Shown: piece by piece, positions 7,106 through 13,796 of the stretch
Layout of the letters: each line of letters starts with the position of its first letter
How positions within the stretch are numbered: the stretch's first letter is position 1
Source: Pseudomonadota bacterium
GTDB taxonomy: Bacteria; Pseudomonadota; Alphaproteobacteria; ATCC43930; CGMCC-115725
Direction: 5' to 3'
DNA length: 13,796 bases
Assembly: GCA_021790295.1 (NCBI GenBank)
Contig: JAJYIC010000026.1
Coordinates: 1 to 13,796 of the forward strand
The notes under the pieces: generated by a model
Database searches by the model: none
Told to the model about the DNA's origin: nothing
The model's input: the letters and a program-made list of their open reading frames with translations, nothing else
Position numbers and translations under genes: made by a program

Positions 7106-7136
7106 CTCCCGTCAAGAACTCGCTCAGCACAGGGGC

Positions 7137-7168
7137 AGCGGCCGCCCCCCTTAAGAGAAGAGGCCGCT
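7137..7168 (-). other. Inverted repeat between two membrane-protein genes
   Basis: AGCGGCC (7137-7143) and GGCCGCT (7162-7168) form a seven-pair stem with an 18-base loop, just after the TAG of the large membrane protein and before the flippase-like gene. No T-run follows on the minus strand. It may be a weak terminator or a processing site. The rest of this 75-base gap shows no clear promoter. Confidence 0.3.
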
Positions 7169-7180
7169 CGGCGACGGTTT

Positions 7181-9547
7181 CTACCGATGGATTGCAAGCA
7201 GCGCGCGCTGCCGGCAGCGGAACGCCTTACTGCCATGCACCGAGTAAACAGTCAATTTCTGATTTCCCGATAATCCCGAGAGGTCGAGGTTTGCCGAAAA
7301 TCCGGGATCCTTCATCGTCGGCTGCTTGAAAGCAGCGAGGACGTCGGGGCGTCGTGTTGCTTTGGCCCTGTAGAATTTGCGTTCGCCGTCGGCTGCGGTG
7401 AGAGCGATCCAGGTCGCGTCCGGTCCGATGCCTTGCCGCGCCGAAGGCGCCGTCCAGCCTTGTAAATCCACCCGCCCGCTGACGACGATGGGCTGCTTCA
7501 GCGATCGAAACAGCCTGCGGTCGATGGTGTCGAGAGCGCAATCCGCCACCGCGCCTCTCTTCGCGGCGGCAACAAATGCCGGAGGGGAGGTAGGTTCGGT
7601 CAGGACGAGCCGCCGGACGTTCGGTTGCGGGAGAACGGAGAGCACCCTCAGTGAAAGGGGGATATTCGCCGCCCAAAGACCGAAATCCGGCGCATCGAGC
7701 CTGAATTGGCGAACGCGGTGGCCGCGGGTGAGGCCGGCCGCGATCATCGCAAAACGGGAAGTCGAGCCGACGTAAGGCGAAAGGAGAAAGCCGGCCCTTC
7801 CCATTTCCGGAATATACCGGCGGCGCACCACTCGGCCGCCCGCGAGCCTCAGTTCGATCGTCACCCTCGGCAGCCTAAAAGCGGTCAGCACCAACTTTCC
7901 GAGCAGGGTGGGTCTCATGTCGATCTTCGCCCAAAGGAGCCCGTCGCGCGAGGGGACATCGAGCCACTCATTTGTGCGAGCCGATATCCGCTCGAACCGC
8001 GGCCCGAACCGCGGCGGCGAGGGCGAAGGGGCGCGGACCATACGCAGGTAGTTTCCGCTCATCCCGACGATCGAATAGCGGCTGAGAAGGAGAGGCCAAC
8101 TCGCACCGTCTTCGAGGGCCGCAAGACGCCCGTCGATCGGATCGATCGTGAAAAAGATGTTTCGCGGCGCCCTGTTGCCGAGAAGATGGGCGGCATTCGC
8201 TTGTTCGAGAGCGGGGGTGTAAGCGGAATAACTCTGGATGACGGGGCGCCCGTCCCAGCGCATTTTTTGGGCAAAAAGAAGCGAAAGATAGTCCGGATAA
8301 AGATCGACGGTCCCTTTGATACGGGGCAGAGGCGAGAGGGCGGCAATCGCCGCATTCGCCTCTGCGAACCTTTCGGAGAGGGCGCGAGGATGCGCGAGCC
8401 GCAGGGGAGGGCCGTTGACCACCCGACGCGCGTGATTCTCCAAGCGTGCGAGGAACGTACCCGCACCGAAACGGCTTGCCGGCCGCTCGGATAATTCGAT
8501 CGAGAGCCAACCGAGGCAGGCGAGGATCGCGACGGCAAGCGCCGGCCGAGGGTTCAGAAGCGCGGTGAGAAGAAGTCCGAGGAAGAGAAAGGCTTCGGCG
8601 GAGATGAGCTGATGACCGTCCTCGCGCACGAACCCTTCCTTGAATATCAAAAACGAATAAAGCCCAACGCCCAACAAAAGGAGCCATCCCGCGGGCCCTC
8701 CTCTGCGCGCCACGCAGGCATAGAGGATGGCCGTCATCGCACCGGTGGCTATGATCCAAAAGAGCACTTCGCGGAAGGGGCCGTGCAGCGACATCGCTTC
8801 CGAGTAGCCGAATATTATAGGCAGCTCGGTCCAGAAGAAATTTGGAAGCGCAGGGAGGGGTTGACCGGCGGCAACCCAGCCGGCGCACAATGAGATGACC
8901 GCGATGGAAGTGATGCCGCCCGCGAGCGCAAGGCGCCCTGCGATGACGGCCGTCAATACGGCAAGAGAGCCTTCGGCAACGGCCAAGATAAGATAGGTGC
9001 CTTTGACTAAGGGCAGCAATCCGACGGCGCCGCTCAGAAGCAAGATGCCGAGAGCGAGCGTTCGCGTCAGCGGCAGGTGCAGCCGGCTGTCGGGAGCCAA
9101 GCTCAGGCGGAAAACCACGAGGAGCAGAAGCAAAGGGGACGCCCACAAACCGGCGTCGCTTTCGGCGACGACAATCGGCAAAAGAAGCAGAAGCCAAGTT
9201 CTTTTTGGCCAGGCTAGCATGGCAAAGCCGGCGCACAGGCCCGCAGCCATCAGGGAACTGGCGGCGAGTATCAGCGCATCGGTTGCGGGGTGGTAAAGCC
9301 AGGTTCCTACCGAACCGAGCGGTCCGTAAGCAAAGATGACATCCCGGCCAAAAACGAGGTGCCGGGAAACCGCCTCGTTCACCGCGTAGGCCCAGGCCTT
9401 AGCGGGACCGGGGCGCGGCATTTGCGGCGACAACGGCAGCTGAAACAAACCGGCCAGAACGGTCGCGAAAATCAGCAGTGCTGCATAGCAAACCCTGGCC
9501 CCCGCTCTGGCCGAGCGAAAAGAGGTGAGATGATTGTTCGATGTCAT
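7181..9547 (-). CDS. Large multi-pass membrane protein, GT-C-like, with C-terminal module
   Basis: The frame is open up to 9703, but that extension runs towards the previous gene and looks non-coding. ATG 9547 is preceded by GGAG with a six-base spacer, giving 788 residues. TM1 lies at about 18-38, and many spans follow to about 350. Between the first spans is GRDVIFAYGPLG (67-78), and GFVREDGH (305-312) precedes a late span. I recall both motifs from a widespread uncharacterised membrane family with a GT-C-like plan, but no activity is proven. Residues 355-650 are largely soluble, probably periplasmic, and include RPVIQSYSAYTP (434-445). The last 134 residues (655-788) are nearly the same as the end of the upstream neighbour, with conserved Cys670 and Cys778 that could form a disulfide. 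The 100-base gap before this gene holds only short inverted repeats. A role in sugar transfer from a lipid carrier is inference. Confidence 0.85.
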   Translation of the reverse strand: MTSNNHLTSFRSARAGARVCYAALLIFATVLAGLFQLPLSPQMPRPGPAKAWAYAVNEAVSRHLVFGRDVIFAYGPLGSVGTWLYHPATDALILAASSLMAAGLCAGFAMLAWPKRTWLLLLLPIVVAESDAGLWASPLLLLLVVFRLSLAPDSRLHLPLTRTLALGILLLSGAVGLLPLVKGTYLILAVAEGSLAVLTAVIAGRLALAGGITSIAVISLCAGWVAAGQPLPALPNFFWTELPIIFGYSEAMSLHGPFREVLFWIIATGAMTAILYACVARRGGPAGWLLLLGVGLYSFLIFKEGFVREDGHQLISAEAFLFLGLLLTALLNPRPALAVAILACLGWLSIELSERPASRFGAGTFLARLENHARRVVNGPPLRLAHPRALSERFAEANAAIAALSPLPRIKGTVDLYPDYLSLLFAQKMRWDGRPVIQSYSAYTPALEQANAAHLLGNRAPRNIFFTIDPIDGRLAALEDGASWPLLLSRYSIVGMSGNYLRMVRAPSPSPPRFGPRFERISARTNEWLDVPSRDGLLWAKIDMRPTLLGKLVLTAFRLPRVTIELRLAGGRVVRRRYIPEMGRAGFLLSPYVGSTSRFAMIAAGLTRGHRVRQFRLDAPDFGLWAANIPLSLRVLSVLPQPNVRRLVLTEPTSPPAFVAAAKRGAVADCALDTIDRRLFRSLKQPIVVSGRVDLQGWTAPSARQGIGPDATWIALTAADGERKFYRAKATRRPDVLAAFKQPTMKDPGFSANLDLSGLSGNQKLTVYSVHGSKAFRCRQRALLAIHR
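7184..7585 (-). repeat. Shared C-terminal module, copy 1
   Basis: This encodes the last 134 residues of the 788-residue membrane protein. It aligns without gaps to copy 2 (9651-10052), with 85 of 134 residues identical by hand count, and the DNA is visibly alike too. Landmarks are PPAF at the boundary, GAVADC, GWTAPSARQGIGPD, WIALTAADG, RRPDVLAAF, PGFSANLD and FRC. Both cysteines are kept. Confidence 0.9.
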
Positions 9548-9647
9548 CTCCGGCTCCGGGATTGCTGTGCGCGGCATGCGAGGCCCTGCGGCGCAGCCTG
9601 CGAGGCTCGGCGCTGCAACGGCCGGCCCTTGCGGCGCAAAACCGCCC

Positions 9648-11660
9648 CTACCGCGCAACCGCGAGAAGCGCATGGTGCTGGCAACGGTAGTCCTTGGTGT
9701 CATGCACCGCGTAAATGGTCAATTCCTCTTTGCCCGATAACGCCTTGACGTCGAGGTTTGCGGAGAATCCGGGAGCCTTCATCCGCGGCTTTTTGAAAGC
9801 GCCGAGAACGTCGGGGCGCTTTCGTGATCGCGCCTTATAGAATCGGCGTTTCCCGTCGGCCGCGGTGAGCGCGATCCAGATCGCGTCCGGTCCGATCCCT
9901 CGCCGCGCCGAAGGCGCGGCCCAGCCTTCGACCCGGACTCGGCCTTTGACGGCAACGGGCTTTCCAAGCGAAGCGAAGGGACGGCCGTCGACGGCGTCGA
10001 TCGAACAATCCGCAACGGCGCCGCTTTTCGCCGCAGAAAGAAAGGCGGGAGGCGCGACAGGTCTGGCGAGGTTCAAAGCCTGCGCCATCGTTTCGTACCG
10101 GGCTCGATAAGGATAAAGACCAAAACTTTCTCCCTGGCCGCGCCCTTTCCTCGCCAGAATCCGGGCTAGAAGGTTGCCGTATAGCTCCCGCGAGTCGAGA
10201 GGAAACGCCGCGACGAGGTCGCTGCGCCGCAGGTAGAAAAGGAAAAGCCTTTGCCAAGCCTCTTCATAGGAGCGGCTGCGGGCGATGAGCCTTGCGAGCC
10301 CAGAAGGAAGGCGAGGGCGGATGTCCGCAGTCTCTTCGATCTTCGGCAAAGCGTAGATCCGCAGCGCCCCAGCCCGTGCCAGCATCGCTTCCGCCCCCGA
10401 TTGACCCGAAAAAGGGATGTCAAGAAAGCTCACGCCCGATTTCTCGCGCGCCGCAACCTCATATCTGAGGACCGTCTGCCGCGCCCGCAGCCAAGGCGCA
10501 TAGTGGTTTCTCATGATCGCATTGGCGCTTGCGGCGAAGGCGAACGCGGCAAGGGCAACAGCGCAATAGGCGCGAGGCGACGCGCCGAGCCTTTTGACGA
10601 CAAGAAGAAAAGAAAGCGCCATCAGAACGTCCGAGTAGATTCGGTAGCGAGGCGCAAGGCTTTCGCCGAGCCCGAATTTGCTCCTCAACGCCGAGACGCC
10701 GACGGCCGTCAGCACGACGAAAAGCGCGCCATATAAAAGCGCGGGCTGCTCGCGGCGCGCCCTCTTCGAGAGAAACGAACCCGCCGCGATCGCCGCCATT
10801 AGGGCGCCCAAGAGAAGGTTCGAGCGGGGGCGCGCCGAAAAATCCGCAGCCGCCGCGCCGAGAAAGGAAAGGGCGTAACGAAGCCTTATCTGAAAGGGAA
10901 GATCGAGAAGCGGCCCGGTCAGCCGGTAAGAGTGATACCGATAAAAGTAAAGGCCCGAAAGGACGAGAGAGAGGAGGGCCCAGGCAATCGCGCACTTGCG
11001 CCGCGATTGCGCCAAAAGAAGAGCGACCCCGATCGGAGCGAGAAGGAGGCCGTTGCCATTGGCGAAAACCGCAAGGACAAAAAAGCCGCAGGCGAAGAGC
11101 AACGCTGGCCTTGTGGGCTTCGGGAGAAACCGGATGGAGAGGAGGGCAAAAGCGACGACGGGCAGATTGGTCAACCCCGCCATCGCCCAATTGAGCGTTT
11201 CCCAATAGTTGAGCTGGAAAATCAGATAAGGAACCGGAAGGAAACCGAGGAGGAGCAAAATCCCCCTGTCCTCTGCGCCGCGCCCTGCAAACGCATCTTC
11301 AAACCCATCTTTCCACGCCAGGTAGACGGCCAGCACGACCGGAACGACAAACAAATCGCCCAAGATTTGAAAAAAGGTGAAATTCAATCTCCCAACGAAA
11401 ACAAGAGACAAGGCGGCGATGAAATTTTCAAAGATGAGCTTGTAATCATTGAATTGTTCTGTAAATACAACCAATATCTTACTCAAGAACCCGCGCGCTT
11501 CCGTAAACTGGATGGAAAAGAGAACGAGCGAGCCGTAATCGTCGGCCCGCGGTACGTCGATCGTAAAGGGGAGGAGCGAGCGATAAAAGGCGGCGGCGGG
11601 CAGGGCATAAAGCGCGAAGGCGGAGAGCCGCAACAGCGCTGCGCGCCCCTCGACCCGCAT
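9648..11660 (-). CDS. Large multi-pass membrane protein, GT-C-like, with same C-terminal module
   Basis: This 670-residue protein has about ten or more hydrophobic spans between residues 8 and about 385. After the first span comes DVPRADDYGS (35-44), an acidic pair in the first external loop, the position where GT-C enzymes such as ArnT-like transferases keep catalytic acids. TEQFNDYKLIFENF (67-80) and NYWETLNWAMAG (151-162) follow. I know this arrangement only as uncharacterised polysaccharide-associated membrane proteins. Residues about 390-536 are soluble. Residues 537-670 form the module shared with the downstream membrane protein, with Cys552 and Cys660. It starts five bases after the methyltransferase stop, with only a weak ribosome binding site (TAATCGGGATG), so translation is probably coupled. 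A stretch at about 11340-11480 is clearly richer in A and T than its surroundings. Sugar transfer at the outer face of the inner membrane is an inference. Confidence 0.85.
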   Translation of the reverse strand: MRVEGRAALLRLSAFALYALPAAAFYRSLLPFTIDVPRADDYGSLVLFSIQFTEARGFLSKILVVFTEQFNDYKLIFENFIAALSLVFVGRLNFTFFQILGDLFVVPVVLAVYLAWKDGFEDAFAGRGAEDRGILLLLGFLPVPYLIFQLNYWETLNWAMAGLTNLPVVAFALLSIRFLPKPTRPALLFACGFFVLAVFANGNGLLLAPIGVALLLAQSRRKCAIAWALLSLVLSGLYFYRYHSYRLTGPLLDLPFQIRLRYALSFLGAAAADFSARPRSNLLLGALMAAIAAGSFLSKRARREQPALLYGALFVVLTAVGVSALRSKFGLGESLAPRYRIYSDVLMALSFLLVVKRLGASPRAYCAVALAAFAFAASANAIMRNHYAPWLRARQTVLRYEVAAREKSGVSFLDIPFSGQSGAEAMLARAGALRIYALPKIEETADIRPRLPSGLARLIARSRSYEEAWQRLFLFYLRRSDLVAAFPLDSRELYGNLLARILARKGRGQGESFGLYPYRARYETMAQALNLARPVAPPAFLSAAKSGAVADCSIDAVDGRPFASLGKPVAVKGRVRVEGWAAPSARRGIGPDAIWIALTAADGKRRFYKARSRKRPDVLGAFKKPRMKAPGFSANLDVKALSGKEELTIYAVHDTKDYRCQHHALLAVAR
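9651..10052 (-). repeat. Shared C-terminal module, copy 2
   Basis: This encodes the last 134 residues of the 670-residue membrane protein, paralogous to 7184-7585. Landmarks are PPAF, GAVADC, GWAAPSARRGIGPD, WIALTAADG, KRPDVLGAF, PGFSANLD and YRC. Similarity drops sharply just before PPAF in both proteins, which marks the module boundary. Confidence 0.9.
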
Positions 11661-11665
11661 CCCGA

Positions 11666-12328
11666 TTACACTTTGCTCTTGCGGGCGACGACCAGAAATT
11701 GCTTGCCGAAAAGGCGCCAGGCCGGCGGGAAACGCAGGTAGATCCGGATCAATATGTTGAAACTCGGCAGGGAATTATTCATGGTAAACGGCAGAAATCT
11801 GGGAATGACTCGCTCGATCGTAAATCCCTGCTGGCGCAATCCTTCGGAAACCGACACATCGGACAAAGGCAGAACGTGATCGTAAACATCCCAATATTCC
11901 CGGTAGGCGTATTTGATATTCGGTCCTAACAGGATGAATGTCCCGTTCCGTGCGAGAATCCGCCAGACGGCGGCGAATGCCTTGGAACATTCCTCCTTGC
12001 TTGCGAGATGCTCGAGGATATTCGAGGCAAAGACGGCGTCGACGCTTTCCTCGGCGATCTCGCCGAGATCGCTCGCCTTGGTTTGGTAAAAGGCGATGCC
12101 CGCGGCGAGATGGGCGGCGGCGTCGGGGTTGATGTCGGCTGCAAGCTTGCGGCCGCAGGCGACGGCATTGATGAATTCGCCGTAACCGCAGGCAAGATCG
12201 AGAACGGTGCTTCGAGGCTCGATCAGGGCATCGAAAAATTCGCGGCAAAGCACCTGCCAAACGCGCTGCCGTTTTTTGAGACCGGTCTCTTCGAAGCGAA
12301 GAGCGTAAAGTCTCTGGAGATCCGTCAT
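11666..12328 (-). CDS. Class I SAM-dependent methyltransferase
   Basis: This 220-residue protein has a Rossmann-type methyltransferase core. Motif I is VLDLACGYGEF (42-52), which binds the methionine part of S-adenosylmethionine. AADIN (63-67) ends the second strand and gives the acidic residue D65 for the ribose. SVDAVFASNILEHL (95-108) is the usual motif IV and post-motif region. The C-terminal half (YDHVLPLSDVSVSEGL and later) is the variable substrate-binding part. The protein most resembles small-molecule or sugar methyltransferases in glycan clusters, so O-methylation of a sugar or lipid-linked intermediate is likely but not shown. It sits 47 bases after a DPM1-like glycosyltransferase and five bases before a membrane-protein gene on the same strand, which suggests one operon. 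An in-frame TAG seven codons upstream fixes ATG 12328 as the first available start. Its ribosome binding site is weak. Confidence 0.88.
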   Translation of the reverse strand: MTDLQRLYALRFEETGLKKRQRVWQVLCREFFDALIEPRSTVLDLACGYGEFINAVACGRKLAADINPDAAAHLAAGIAFYQTKASDLGEIAEESVDAVFASNILEHLASKEECSKAFAAVWRILARNGTFILLGPNIKYAYREYWDVYDHVLPLSDVSVSEGLRQQGFTIERVIPRFLPFTMNNSLPSFNILIRIYLRFPPAWRLFGKQFLVVARKSKV

Positions 12329-12375
12329 GGCGCCCCGCGCGCTCTATTGCGCTGCCGCAAATTGCGAGTTGTGGG

Positions 12376-13197
12376 CTAGCGATGCCATACCTGCAACTGG
12401 CTTTCCCAAGTAAGTTCCTGGTTGCGGTAGTCGCCGCGCGAAAGAAGCCTTTCGAGCCAGCAGTAGAGAATGATGAAAAGGTAGCGCGAGCCCATCTCCT
12501 TGATGCGCAGTTTCGAGGCTCCCGATTTGCGGTTCTTCCACGAGTTCGGCAAAACTGCATAACGATAGCCGCGGACGATGCATTTGAGCGGCAATTCGAC
12601 CGTGAGATTGAAGTGCTGGGAAAGGATCGGCTGGATCCCGGCAATGGCGGTGCGCCGGTAAAGCTTGAAGGCGTTGGTGACGTCGTTGTAACGCAGAAGG
12701 AAAAGGGTGCGGATCAATAGATTGCCGAGGCGGTTCAAGATCAGCTTCGGCTTCGGGTAATCCGCAACCCGGCTGCCGCGCATAAAGCGCGAGCCGAAAA
12801 CGCAGTCATAACCGCTCTCGAGGGTCTCGTAAAAACGCAAGAGATCCTCCGGATCGTCCGAACCGTCGGCCATGACGATCGCCACCGCGTCGCCGCGGAA
12901 CTCGGCCAAACCGCGCCTGACGGCAAAGCCGAACCCGGCCGGAGGGCCGTTATTGACGGTGCGCACACTGTTTTCGCTCGCGCACAGCATTTCGAGGATG
13001 CGTTCGGTGCCGTCGGTGCTGTTGTCGTTGACGACGAGGATTTCGAACGTGATTCCCGCCCCGCGCAGAACCCTTGCAAACTGCCGTACGGTCTCTTCGA
13101 TGTGCCCTTCCTCGTTGAAGGCAGGGATCACCACCGACAAAAGCCCTTTGACGCCCGCGGCCTGCCATTCGGCAAGAGAGCGCACTTCGATCGGCAT
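12376..13197 (-). CDS. Family 2 glycosyltransferase, DPM1/polyprenyl-phosphate sugar transferase type
   Basis: This 273-residue protein has a GT-A fold of the dolichol-phosphate mannosyltransferase type. LSVVIPAFNEEGHIEETV (20-37) and VVNDNSTDGT (55-64) bind the nucleotide, IVMADGSDDP (107-116) holds the acidic metal site, and VFGSRFMRGS (133-142) follows. TNAFKLYRR (174-182) and ELPLKCIVRGY (201-211) are typical of enzymes that act on polyprenyl phosphates. KNRKSGASKLRIKEMGSRY (221-239) lies before a short hydrophobic helix (FIILYCWLERLL), so it may associate with the membrane without true spanning segments. It probably makes a polyprenyl-phosphate-linked sugar, which would be the natural donor for the membrane proteins downstream; the sugar is unknown. 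Its ATG overlaps the epimerase stop (TGATG), with AGGGGG as a plausible ribosome binding site six bases upstream, so the two genes are closely coupled. Confidence 0.92.
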   Translation of the reverse strand: MPIEVRSLAEWQAAGVKGLLSVVIPAFNEEGHIEETVRQFARVLRGAGITFEILVVNDNSTDGTERILEMLCASENSVRTVNNGPPAGFGFAVRRGLAEFRGDAVAIVMADGSDDPEDLLRFYETLESGYDCVFGSRFMRGSRVADYPKPKLILNRLGNLLIRTLFLLRYNDVTNAFKLYRRTAIAGIQPILSQHFNLTVELPLKCIVRGYRYAVLPNSWKNRKSGASKLRIKEMGSRYLFIILYCWLERLLSRGDYRNQELTWESQLQVWHR

Positions 13198-13796
13198 CAG
13201 GAGCCCCCTGCCGAGTTCTGCCGCAGTGAAAGGGCGTCGATGATCTCGCCGAGGATCGCCTCGTTATCGTACCGGTAACGCCAGTCCGGGTAATCGGCCT
13301 CGAAACGGCGGACATCGGAAATCCACCAGATGTGGTCGCCCCTGCGATTATCCTCCGAATAGGACCAGTTCATCGGCCGTCCGGTAAGGCGCTCGCAAGC
13401 GAGGATCGCTTCCAGCATCGAGCAGTTCGAATGACGGCTGCCGCCGATATTGTAGACGGCGCCGCAACGGGGATTGCGGATGAAATGCCAGAAGGCATTG
13501 ACGAGGTCGTAGGAATGGATGTTGTCGCGGACCTGTTTGCCTTTGTAGCCGAAAACGGTGTAAGGGGCGCCCGTTATCGCGCATTTTGCGAGATAGGCGA
13601 GAAACCCGTGAAGCTCGGCGCCGGAATGGCCGGGTCCGGTCAGGCAGCCGCCGCGGAAACAGGCCGTCTTCATCCCGAAATAACGGCCGTATTCCTGGAC
13701 AAGGATATCGGCGGCGAGTTTCGAGGCGCCGAAAAGGCTATGCAGAGAGGCGTCGACGCTCATCGTCTCGTCGATGCCGTAACGGGCAAACGGGTA
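13197..13796 (-). CDS. NAD-dependent epimerase/dehydratase, CDP-paratose 2-epimerase-like, C-terminal part
   Basis: The gene enters from beyond the window, and 199 residues are visible. An internal ATG at 13763 is not the true start, because YPFARYGIDET before it belongs to the fold. Family marks in the visible part are HSLFGASKLAAD (19-30), the active-site helix of extended short-chain dehydrogenases, QEYGRYFGMKTACFRGG (33-49), LTGPGHSGAELHGFL (about 51-65), GKQVRDNIHSYDLV (about 83-96) and VYNIGGS. I relate it to CDP-paratose/CDP-tyvelose 2-epimerase-like enzymes, which invert a sugar carbon on a nucleotide sugar using bound NAD. The exact substrate is not assured. The usual catalytic YxxxK reads F22-G-A-S-K26 here. 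The nucleotide-binding GxxGxxG lies outside the window. The stop overlaps the start of the DPM1-like gene, so product and user of a sugar may be made together. Confidence 0.88.
   Translation of the reverse strand, partial: YPFARYGIDETMSVDASLHSLFGASKLAADILVQEYGRYFGMKTACFRGGCLTGPGHSGAELHGFLAYLAKCAITGAPYTVFGYKGKQVRDNIHSYDLVNAFWHFIRNPRCGAVYNIGGSRHSNCSMLEAILACERLTGRPMNWSYSEDNRRGDHIWWISDVRRFEADYPDWRYRYDNEAILGEIIDALSLRQNSAGGS

Noticed and set aside
5759..7273. Plus-strand open frame of 504 codons across the flippase-like gene
   Set aside because: The translation is a charged Lys/Arg/Glu/Pro-rich string, the mirror of membrane spans on the other strand, and it runs across the convergent junction and an intergenic gap.
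7968..9236. Second minus-strand frame of 422 codons within the large membrane-protein gene
   Set aside because: It is a shifted frame, rich in Arg, Ser and Cys, without motifs. The main frame has membrane spans and family motifs.
9548..9703. N-terminal extension of the 788-residue membrane protein up to ATG 9703
   Set aside because: The extra 52 residues would overlap the end of the upstream gene by about 56 bases and are Arg/Pro-rich with no motif. ATG 9547 has a well-placed GGAG and leads directly into the first membrane span.
1..13796. Mobile elements, CRISPR arrays, tRNA or rRNA genes
   Set aside because: No transposase or integrase motifs, no regularly spaced direct repeats and no tRNA-like cloverleaf were seen by reading both strands. 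The only long repeat is the shared C-terminal module of two coding genes.

Overview
The window is a GC-rich stretch of bacterial chromosome devoted to surface-glycan synthesis. Codons mostly end in G or C, genes are tightly packed, and several neighbours overlap by one to four bases. The protein types and the style of the coiled-coil and 'YPDVA' glycosyltransferase modules fit an alphaproteobacterium, probably of the Hyphomicrobiales. That placement is an inference from overall character and is weak. No rRNA, tRNA, CRISPR array, insertion sequence or phage gene was seen.

Layout: two gene sets point at each other and meet near position 6100. The plus-strand set (1-6090) holds the C-terminal end of a family 4 glycosyltransferase, a conserved protein of unknown function that overlaps it, a 905-residue fusion (sulfotransferase-like domain, coiled coil, YPDVA module, glycosyltransferase-like domain), a family 2 glycosyltransferase, a structured intergenic stretch, and a PIG-L/LmbE-type zinc deacetylase with a GTG start. 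The minus-strand set, read from 13796 down to 6119, holds an NAD-dependent sugar-nucleotide epimerase (cut by the window edge), a DPM1-like family 2 glycosyltransferase, a SAM-dependent methyltransferase, two large multi-pass membrane proteins of GT-C-like appearance, and a flippase-like membrane protein of the lysylphosphatidylglycerol-synthase transmembrane family.

How the genes may work together (inference): the epimerase would supply a nucleotide sugar, the DPM1-like enzyme could load a sugar onto a polyprenyl phosphate, and the membrane proteins could use or move lipid-linked sugars on the outer face of the inner membrane. The soluble glycosyltransferases, methyltransferase, sulfotransferase-like domain and deacetylase would build and decorate the chain. 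No polymerase, export gene or undecaprenyl-phosphate initiating transferase lies inside the window, so the product (capsule, O-antigen, exopolysaccharide or glycolipid) cannot be named.

The most striking observation is that the two adjacent large membrane proteins, which look unlike each other over most of their length, end in the same 134-residue module. It aligns without gaps, at about 63% identity by hand count, and carries a conserved pair of cysteines.
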